A stretch of DNA of 48,809 bases from an uncultured Schlesneria sp. (lineage in GTDB: Bacteria > Planctomycetota > Planctomycetia > Planctomycetales > Planctomycetaceae): NCBI GenBank assembly GCA_903834925.1, contig CAILLA010000090.1:1-48809 (forward strand), in the 5' to 3' direction. The notes beneath the pieces are model-generated. The model saw nothing but the letters and a program-made list of their open reading frames with translations. It was not told the origin of the DNA and ran no database searches. Below are positions 42,734 to 48,809 of the stretch, piece after piece. Both the position numbers and the translations under genes were made by a program. Each line of letters starts with the position of its first letter. Within the stretch, counting starts at the first letter, position 1.

Positions 42734-45121
42734 ATGGCCGGTAAAATCTCCGTCGAATGTCCTTCCTGTGCCGCAAAGCTGAGCCTCTCCGACAGCAGCA
42801 AACTGGGTAAGAAAATCCGCTGCCCGAAATGCAGCGAAACATTCATTCCCGAGCCCCAGGAAGACGATGATGATTTTGAAGACGAAATTATTGAGGACGA
42901 GCCGAAGCGCGGGGCCGGCAAAAAGTCATCCTCTGGCGGTGCTGCGGCGGCAAAGGGAGCCAAAAAGGGAACAAAGAAGGCCGGTTCATCCGGTGACGGC
43001 TCTAAACTCCCCGTGATCATCGGGGGCGTCGTTGGATTGATCGTACTTGTTGGTGCCGGGCTTTTCTTTTCGGGGATCTTTAACAGCAAGCCTTTGCCTG
43101 AGCCACCGGCCATGCAGCCGATGGCAGTCGTTGCACCACCAGCGCCGCCTCCGCCACCTCAAATCTCCCCCGTCGAAAAAGTGCTGGGGCTGCGTTGGAT
43201 GCCGGCTGACACCGACCTGATTGTTCATGCAAAGTTGGCGGATATCTGGCAGGCACCGCTGCTGAAAGAACCACTCAAGAGCCCGCAAGTCGAGACGGGG
43301 CTCAAAGAATTTGAGAAACAATTTGGGATGCCACCATCTGACGTTGAAAGCGTAACGATTGGCGTTGTTGATCTCATGGGGGGAATTGTGAAGATGTTGA
43401 CGGCCGGCCCCCCAGCTGGTGGCGTTCCAGGATTTGGTCTGCCCGCTTTTCCAACGATGTCCCCGCAAGAGGCCCACTACGTAATGGTCGTGAGGACTAA
43501 AAAGCCCATCGATTTGAAGTTGATCTCCCAGGCAATCCCCAATGCGACGATGCGAGATAAGAATGGAAAGCCTTATTTCGAAGTGGCCGCGAATTTCATG
43601 CAACCTGCAAACGGCGGATGGTCTCCAGAATCGAATACCCTGATCCTGGCCACGTCAAATGAATTGATGGCCACGATCGAACGAGGCGAAACTGTTGTTC
43701 CACGGAAAGAATTGGCGGGGATCAATCATCTGCCGCAACTCGTCATTGCCGGAGTCGTTCGCGGACTGCGGTCAGATGAGATTCAGCAAGCAGAGTCGAA
43801 ACAAATCATGTTTCCCCCGTTTTTTGCGGAACTGTGGAGGCCCGACGGTAAATATTCGCCACGGATGGGCAGCATGGGATTAACGCTGAAGGGGGGATTT
43901 GATTTGCAGATTTCCGCCTTTAGCAATACCAATGAAGGAAGTCAGAACATCAAGGTCGCGTTTGAGTCGTTCGTGAAAGAGCTTCGCTCGATGTTTGACG
44001 GGTACAAGACGACGGCACCACCGCTGATCGGCGAGTTAGGTGAACTATTGCTGACGAACTTGAAAATTGAAGAACAAAATCAAAAGGTCAGTTTGTCGAC
44101 GGGCGTTCCCGATTCCGCTCAGGAAAAATTAGAACAATTGCCGCCCGTTATCATGATGATGGCGATGATGGGTGGCATGAGCGGAGCACCGGGCGGATTT
44201 CCCGGTGGGCCTCCGATGGACACCCCTCCGAATTTTGGTGCCAGCCCCGGTTCGATCCCGATGGATCAGTCACCAAAGGGCGTTTCTACGATTTCTCTGC
44301 CGGGTGAAACGGAGTCCGTCGAATCGGCAACGGTTGAAGGGTTACCTGAAGGGCTGACTTTGACCGCGAAAGCAGCCTGGAGCACATTGCCCGTAGCTCC
44401 GACACCTGATGGAAAGGTGACGGAGACAATCGAAATTCTGATTGATGTCACTGGCGACGACGTCGATACAATCTGCGCTGCGACGGGAGTCTCTGCCAAG
44501 ACAGTGACAATCGAGGGCGGAACACTGAAGAAGTCGAAGCGGACGCTGCCCGGTGGTGTTGACTCCCAGAAGACATTTTTGGCATTCGATGCGGAGCACA
44601 GTCTTCCAGGTGAACATCCCCCGGATACGCTTCGCGTGAGATTGGCGGTCGACGCACCGACCAGTTCGCCAACAAAGATCGATGTTCTTGAGGGGTCGTT
44701 TAAAATTATGACTGCCGGAAAATCTCAAGAACTGACGATTGAAAATGTCCCTCAAAAGGCAAAGTCTCCGTTGCACGACCCGGAATTCAAAGCTGCGGGA
44801 GTGAAGTTGCTCAGAAGTCCGAAAGATGTCATTCCTCAAAGTCTGAAACTCCAATGCGACAAAGGTCACTATCTGGGCCGGGTTCGAGGAACGCCGGGTG
44901 ACGTTCTTAGTCTGACCGAGGTTGAAAAAGGTGTGACGATCCAGCGGATCTATGCCAATCAGGCCGACGGCAAGTTTCCAGATGATTTCGAAATCGCATT
45001 CCAACTTCATACGGATCTGAAAGAGCAAACTGTCTCGTTTCGTTTTGAAAACGTCCCGCTGCCAACTGCGGAAACAAAACCGGTATCGCTGCAACAACAG
45101 GTTCCGCAGCAACAAAATTGA
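42734..45121 (+). CDS. Zinc-ribbon, single-pass membrane protein of unknown function
   Basis: 795 residues from the ATG at 42734 (an ATG four codons earlier at 42722 is also possible; neither has a ribosome site). The N-terminal zinc ribbon has Cys9/Cys12 (CPSC) and Cys30/Cys33 (CPKC), of MJ0042 type. Then an acidic stretch (EDDDDFEDEIIEDE), a Lys/Gly/Ala-rich linker, and a membrane helix at about 92-114 (LPVIIGGVVGLIVLVGAGLFF). Beyond a Pro-rich spacer come a large exported region (about 135-480) with LRWMPADTDLIVHAKLADI, then Met/Gly/Pro-rich low complexity near 475-510 and beta-rich domains. This layout recurs in planctomycetes. I cannot give a function. The cytosolic zinc ribbon joined to an exported domain suggests transmembrane signalling or anchoring. 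Confidence 0.8.
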   Translation: MAGKISVECPSCAAKLSLSDSSKLGKKIRCPKCSETFIPEPQEDDDDFEDEIIEDEPKRGAGKKSSSGGAAAAKGAKKGTKKAGSSGDGSKLPVIIGGVVGLIVLVGAGLFFSGIFNSKPLPEPPAMQPMAVVAPPAPPPPPQISPVEKVLGLRWMPADTDLIVHAKLADIWQAPLLKEPLKSPQVETGLKEFEKQFGMPPSDVESVTIGVVDLMGGIVKMLTAGPPAGGVPGFGLPAFPTMSPQEAHYVMVVRTKKPIDLKLISQAIPNATMRDKNGKPYFEVAANFMQPANGGWSPESNTLILATSNELMATIERGETVVPRKELAGINHLPQLVIAGVVRGLRSDEIQQAESKQIMFPPFFAELWRPDGKYSPRMGSMGLTLKGGFDLQISAFSNTNEGSQNIKVAFESFVKELRSMFDGYKTTAPPLIGELGELLLTNLKIEEQNQKVSLSTGVPDSAQEKLEQLPPVIMMMAMMGGMSGAPGGFPGGPPMDTPPNFGASPGSIPMDQSPKGVSTISLPGETESVESATVEGLPEGLTLTAKAAWSTLPVAPTPDGKVTETIEILIDVTGDDVDTICAATGVSAKTVTIEGGTLKKSKRTLPGGVDSQKTFLAFDAEHSLPGEHPPDTLRVRLAVDAPTSSPTKIDVLEGSFKIMTAGKSQELTIENVPQKAKSPLHDPEFKAAGVKLLRSPKDVIPQSLKLQCDKGHYLGRVRGTPGDVLSLTEVEKGVTIQRIYANQADGKFPDDFEIAFQLHTDLKEQTVSFRFENVPLPTAETKPVSLQQQVPQQQN

Positions 45122-45603
45122 CGTAGCAAGGGCTTCAGCCCGCGTCTCTACCACATTCGGCAGGAAAGTCGCGAACGAACAGCGAGGTCGAAGCAAACGT
45201 ATTGATGTGGTATTGAGTCCTATGCGGCGACGCCGTTTAAGCATCTCTTTTAGAGAAAACACGGGTGTTTGGCTTTTTGTACCATTGCTGTGCCTCTTCG
45301 CTCGCCAGTGCTCTTCGAACTCTGAAAACGGTTGAAGCCACTGGCGGCTCAAGACTGCCGCCAGTGGCACACGATCAAAATCTATCATCGAAAACCAGGC
45401 GATGCGATGAAGATGGCGTTACGGGCGACATAAAAGGTTCGCCCGGCACAGGAAAAATATTCTTCCCAATTTCTTAATCTACTATTCATCACAGGTAAAT
45501 ATCTCTTCCTATTATTACCGCCAGGAAACTGTTGCGAAGGGAGTCCTTAATAATCGACTCCGGCTTGCTTCGTAACTTCAGGCCGTGAGAAAGGATACTC
45601 CCC
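45122..45603. other. 482-bp spacer after the zinc-ribbon gene
   Basis: No gene seen. It contains GGGCTTCAGCCC at 45129-45140, a hairpin repeat at 45290-45370, and an AT-rich stretch (45460-45530) that may hold the promoter of the following cluster. Confidence 0.5.
45290..45370. repeat. Bipartite hairpin repeat, after the zinc-ribbon gene
   Basis: The left end GTGCC leads to CCAGTGCTCTT; the right half is a perfect 10-bp stem CACTGGCGGC/GCCGCCAGTG (45339-45348 with 45357-45366), followed by GCAC. Same outline as the other three loci but with a different GC-rich inner stem. Confidence 0.8.
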
Positions 45604-46464
45604 ATGCCTGCTCATCATCTGAGAGGAGCGACGAGAAGTTGCTTCCGGACCCTCTTCATCAGTGACGTCCATCTCGGTTGCCGGTATGCCCAGGCGGAAA
45701 AATTCCTGGCATTTCTCGAGCAAGTTCACCCCGAACAGATTTACATCGTCGGTGACTTCATCGACGGTTGGCGACTTTCCCGACGCTGGCATTGGCAACC
45801 GGTTTACGTGCAGATTCTTCAGCGGCTGGTCCAACTGGCGTCACAGGGAACTCAAGTCTATTACGCTCCCGGCAACCATGACGAATTCCTTCGCGATTAC
45901 CTGCATGACTTTGGCCTGGTTACTGTGGCAGATCAATTTATCCATCGGACAGCAGATGGCCGACAATTTGTCGTGCTGCATGGCGATCAGTTCGACGACG
46001 TCGAGCGAGGTGCGAAATGGCTGTCGATTGTCGGGGCGTTTGCCTATGACGGTCTGGTCTGTGCAAATGGCATGATTAACCGAGTTCGCCGCTGCTTCAG
46101 GCTGAAAGACTGGCGGTTCAGTACATATGTCAAAGTGTGGGCCAAGCAGGCTGTTCAATTCATCAGCGATTTCGAAGAACGTCTCGTCTGTCACGCAAAA
46201 GAGTTGGAATGTGATGGAGTCATCTGCGGACACATCCACGTTCCTCGGATCGAGACCCTCGGCGACGTGACGTACTGTAACACCGGTGATTGGGTCGAAC
46301 ATTGCACAGCTTTAGTCGAACACGAGACCGGCGAATTAGAACTTGTTGACTGGTCCCATGACAGTACGGAGTTACCTGTTCGTCGCCGGAAACGATCATT
46401 AGAGATGGTTGAAATTTGTGATGCGACACCGTCTGTCGAACATGTCGCGGCTTCTGTTCTCTGA
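45604..46464 (+). CDS. LpxH-like metallophosphoesterase (UDP-2,3-diacylglucosamine pyrophosphatase family)
   Basis: 286 residues. Metal-binding motifs in order: ISDVHLG (Asp21, His23), VGDFIDGW (Asp51), PGNHDEF (Asn91, His92), LHGDQFD (His126), and CGHIHVP. This is the calcineurin-like set as arranged in LpxH/YbbF proteins, where the enzyme splits UDP-diacylglucosamine to lipid X in lipid A synthesis. The family also includes members acting on other substrates, so lipid A is likely but unproven. AAAGG lies seven bases before the ATG. The next gene follows after 14 bp. Confidence 0.88.
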   Translation: MPAHHLRGATRSCFRTLFISDVHLGCRYAQAEKFLAFLEQVHPEQIYIVGDFIDGWRLSRRWHWQPVYVQILQRLVQLASQGTQVYYAPGNHDEFLRDYLHDFGLVTVADQFIHRTADGRQFVVLHGDQFDDVERGAKWLSIVGAFAYDGLVCANGMINRVRRCFRLKDWRFSTYVKVWAKQAVQFISDFEERLVCHAKELECDGVICGHIHVPRIETLGDVTYCNTGDWVEHCTALVEHETGELELVDWSHDSTELPVRRRKRSLEMVEICDATPSVEHVAASVL

Positions 46465-46478
46465 GATAGGAATCGATC

Positions 46479-47582
46479 ATGGGCAGGATCTTCTACAGCG
46501 TGGCGGGAGAAGGGCGTGGTCATGCGACTCGCGTACGAACTGTCGTCGAAGAATTGAGACAGGAACACGACGTGGTCCTGCTCGCGCCCCATGTGGCATT
46601 CGAGTTTCTGGATGATATTTATCACGACTCAGACGACGTCGAAGTCAGACGGATTCCCGGTTTGCAGTTTTGTTATACCGGACGTCGAGTCAGCTACTTC
46701 AGTTCAATTCGTCAAAGCGTCCCCTATTTGCGAATGCTTCCTGAATTAGTTAATTCGATGGAGCAAATGTTGCAAGATGAGAAGCCTGACTTAATTATCA
46801 CTGACTTTGAACCGGCACTCCCCCGTGCCGCCAAACGGCTGGGACTTCCATTTTTGAGTTTCGATCATCAGCATTTTCTGACGTCGTTTGATCTTTCATC
46901 TCTTCCGTGGCCGCTTTGGTTGAAGGCTCAATCCATCGCGCTCTCGATCAATATGTTCTACAGCGGCCAGCGTGAAACGATCGTTTCATCGTTTTTCAAT
47001 CCGCCAATTCGTCGTGGCTGTGGAAATGTTACGTCGGTCGGGGTCATGTTGCGGCGGGAGCTGCAGCAGGCAGATCCACACGATGAACGACATCTGCTGG
47101 TTTACCTCCGTCGATTCGCCCCGCCCCGTTTGATGGAAGCGTTGCGTCGATGCGGACGAGATGTGGTCATCTATGGCTTGGGTGAACTCCCCCACGATGG
47201 AAATTTGCGATATTACGAAGTGAATGAAACCGGGTTTCTTGATGACCTGATCAATTGCCATGCGTTGATTTCCAATGCAGGAAATCAACTGGTGGGCGAG
47301 GCTCTCTCATTGAAAAAGCCTGTCATGGCGATTCCAGAAGAAGGAAACTTCGAGCAATCGGTAAACGCTCATTTCCTCGCCCAGACCGGATATGGTGTCG
47401 GCCACGATGCCGCGTCGTTGACCGATGAGCATCTCAAGCGGTTCCTGGAACAAGTTCCAGAAATTCGCGAGCGCATCGATCCTTCACAAGTAATTGGAAA
47501 TTCCGCCGCTTTGGAAGCGATTCGCCGTTACTTGCCAATTCCGACCAACACCATGTCGGATGCGGTCGTACGAGTCGCCTGA
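46479..47582 (+). CDS. MJ1255/VC2487-like glycosyltransferase
   Basis: 367 residues with the GT-B fold. The N-terminal acceptor side opens IFYSVAGEGRGHATRV, a glycine-rich loop like the MurG/UGT start and very close to the MJ1255-type proteins. The C-terminal donor part has HALISNAGNQLVGEALSLKKPV, the usual E/G-rich nucleotide-sugar motif. Sugar and acceptor unknown. TAGGAA lies seven bases before the ATG. It is sandwiched between an LpxH-like phosphoesterase and a radical SAM protein, so a role in envelope lipid or glycan modification is likely. Confidence 0.82.
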   Translation: MGRIFYSVAGEGRGHATRVRTVVEELRQEHDVVLLAPHVAFEFLDDIYHDSDDVEVRRIPGLQFCYTGRRVSYFSSIRQSVPYLRMLPELVNSMEQMLQDEKPDLIITDFEPALPRAAKRLGLPFLSFDHQHFLTSFDLSSLPWPLWLKAQSIALSINMFYSGQRETIVSSFFNPPIRRGCGNVTSVGVMLRRELQQADPHDERHLLVYLRRFAPPRLMEALRRCGRDVVIYGLGELPHDGNLRYYEVNETGFLDDLINCHALISNAGNQLVGEALSLKKPVMAIPEEGNFEQSVNAHFLAQTGYGVGHDAASLTDEHLKRFLEQVPEIRERIDPSQVIGNSAALEAIRRYLPIPTNTMSDAVVRVA

Positions 47583-47613
47583 ATGAATTCTGTTTCCCTG
47601 TCGAAAGCCCGTC

Positions 47614-48705
47614 ATGCTGAACCGCACTCTTTCGTTTATGCGTAGCGTCTATCGAAATCGAAATGACCAGACAGACCTGCCAAGATTTTTGACCTATACC
47701 GTGACGTTTGGTTGCAACGCCAAATGCATTATGTGCGATTCCTGGAAGATGCCCGCCAAAGGGGATCTGACGCTGGACGAGGTCGATGGGATCTTCGCTC
47801 AACTCCCCGTCATGGACGCCATTCGTTTGACCGGCGGGGAACCGTTTGTCCGCCGCGATCTGCCAGAAATCGGACAGATTGCGCAAACACGATTGAAACC
47901 GCTGGTACTTCACATCACGACGAACGGCTTTCTGACTGACCGAGTCGTGTCGTACTGTGAAAAACGAGACCGCAGTGTGCCGTTGCAGATGCTCGTTTCG
48001 ATTGATGGCGTCGGCGACAAGCACAACCACGTTCGTGGCAGTACACAGGCATGGAACATGGTGATGGAAACGATCCGCGCTTTGGCACCGCTCCAGAAGA
48101 AGCTTCGGCTTCGGCTGGGTGTCAATCAGACCATTGTCGACGCCGAAGGCGCGGACCATTACAAGCAATTGCGAGAAGTGCTGCGTCCGTTCGGCGTTCA
48201 CAATAATGTCGTGCTGGCCTACGACATGAGTGCCACTTACAACATGGAAAAAGAAGTTGACGTCGCGCCGACAGAAATTGGCCAGTTCACGACATTCGGC
48301 GAATTCTCGGACGACAATCTTCGCGATCTGTTGAATGAAGTCGAACAGGACGCCAAGTCATTGCCGTTCGGTGAACGACTGGCAAAACGTTACTACTTAA
48401 AGGGGATCCGAAACCGCCTGTTGAAAAAACAGGGGACACCGAATCCGAAGTGCGTCGCGTTGAAAGCTCATCTACGAATCTTCCCGAATGGAGACGTACC
48501 AACCTGCCAATTCAACAGTCGCGTCGTCGGCAACCTGCGAGAAAGTTCGTTCAAAGACATCTGGAGCAGCATCGCCGCGACAGAGCAACGAACCTGGGTC
48601 AAAAAATGCCCCGGCTGCTGGGCGGAGTGCGAAGTCCTTCCGAGCGCGATTTATACGCTGGATCTGTTAAACTGCACTTTAGGGGAACGCGCGACTCGGA
48701 AATGA
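47614..48705 (+). CDS. Radical SAM/SPASM-type protein, C-terminus altered by repeat
   Basis: 363 residues. TFGCNAKCIMCDSW gives the CxxxCxxC motif for the SAM iron-sulfur cluster (Cys34, Cys38, Cys41), followed by IRLTGGEPFVRRDL (GGEP motif). The C-terminal part has KCVALKAHLRIFPNGDVPTC and KKCPGCWAECEVLP, typical of SPASM/twitch cluster-binding regions. GAAAG lies six bases before the ATG. The final twelve residues (from Leu352) are encoded by the right terminal repeat, where similarity with the left copy begins at about 48665, so the natural C-terminus is probably replaced. All cluster cysteines I can see lie before that point, so activity may survive. Substrate unknown. Confidence 0.85.
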   Translation: MLNRTLSFMRSVYRNRNDQTDLPRFLTYTVTFGCNAKCIMCDSWKMPAKGDLTLDEVDGIFAQLPVMDAIRLTGGEPFVRRDLPEIGQIAQTRLKPLVLHITTNGFLTDRVVSYCEKRDRSVPLQMLVSIDGVGDKHNHVRGSTQAWNMVMETIRALAPLQKKLRLRLGVNQTIVDAEGADHYKQLREVLRPFGVHNNVVLAYDMSATYNMEKEVDVAPTEIGQFTTFGEFSDDNLRDLLNEVEQDAKSLPFGERLAKRYYLKGIRNRLLKKQGTPNPKCVALKAHLRIFPNGDVPTCQFNSRVVGNLRESSFKDIWSSIAATEQRTWVKKCPGCWAECEVLPSAIYTLDLLNCTLGERATRK

Positions 48706-48809
48706 TGTTTTAGAAACCCTGGCTCTCTGCGATGTTGTGAGTGTGAACAAAACACGTCACCGAGGGAGCCAAGGATGGCGAAGCGTAAAGGGTCATCGAA
48801 ACGACCGCA
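48665..48809 (+). repeat. Right copy of 145-bp terminal inverted repeat
   Basis: Reverse complement of 95-239 with two mismatches. It begins inside the radical SAM gene, passes its stop codon and reaches into the basic ORF start at the window edge. It extends beyond the window. Confidence 0.9.
48775..48809 (+). CDS. 5' end of unidentified basic ORF (right copy), cut by window edge
   Basis: ATG at 48775, reading MAKRKGSSKRP to the window end, identical to the left copy. AGGGAGCC lies about nine bases upstream. Only eleven codons are visible, so nothing can be added beyond the left copy. Opposite orientation to that copy. Confidence 0.45.
   Translation, partial: MAKRKGSSKRP

Noticed and set aside
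44342-45388. 348-codon minus-strand ORF
   Set aside because: Antisense to the zinc-ribbon gene and to a hairpin repeat; Cys/Arg/Phe-rich composition is typical of a shadow frame.
47434-48201. 255-codon minus-strand ORF
   Set aside because: Antisense to the glycosyltransferase and radical SAM genes, whose motifs are unambiguous.
1-48809. CRISPR arrays, tRNA, rRNA or prophage
   Set aside because: No regularly spaced direct repeats, cloverleaf or rRNA signature, integrase or phage structural gene seen on either strand by eye; a tool such as tRNAscan-SE would be decisive.

Overview
The window looks like a chromosomal segment of a planctomycete (Planctomycetales, Planctomycetaceae-like). The pointers are a DUF1559 protein with a pilin-type N-terminus, a DUF1501 protein, a membrane-anchored Ser/Thr kinase, a zinc-ribbon plus transmembrane protein of planctomycete type, and large pilin-like proteins with short calcium-loop motifs. 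I see no tRNA, rRNA, CRISPR array, phage gene or recognisable defence locus. Both ends carry the same roughly 145-bp sequence in opposite orientation. It holds the start of a basic, unidentified ORF, so the segment is bounded by two copies of a repeated, probably mobile, gene.

Positions 317-21728 are all on the minus strand and form a type II secretion / type IV pilus-like locus. Read in the direction of transcription it runs: degenerate DUF1559 fragment, GspE/PilB ATPase, PilT ATPase, second GspE/PilB ATPase, GspF platform protein, GspG-like pseudopilin, an extra pseudopilin, GspH-like, GspI-like, GspJ-like, a giant 1966-residue GspK-like protein, then a DUF1559 protein. The E-F-G-H-I-J-K order of classical T2SS operons is kept, with PilT and an extra pilin inserted. 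No secretin, GspC/L/M or prepilin peptidase is present here. Two copies of a fold-back intergenic repeat lie on either side of gspF.

Positions 22044-42703 are mixed housekeeping and surface genes: DUF1501 (Tat-type signal), C45 acyltransferase-like, SppA, TolC-like lipoprotein, ribosomal protein L27, an orphan solute-binding lipoprotein, a membrane-anchored coiled-coil protein, an isocitrate/isopropylmalate/tartrate dehydrogenase-family enzyme, a TauE/SafE permease, a LON-substrate-binding-domain protein with DUF309, endonuclease III, two tandem TatA proteins, a Ser/Thr kinase, SthA-type transhydrogenase, a DUF6384-like membrane protein and TrpC. Several gene ends carry a bipartite hairpin repeat with GTGCCACTG / CAGTGGCAC ends whose inner stems differ in sequence but still pair.

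Positions 42734-48705 hold a zinc-ribbon membrane protein and then a tight three-gene set: LpxH-like metallophosphoesterase, MJ1255-like glycosyltransferase and radical SAM/SPASM protein. The last dozen codons of the radical SAM gene lie inside the right-hand terminal repeat, so its native C-terminus has probably been lost. All assignments come from reading motifs by eye; no database search was run.
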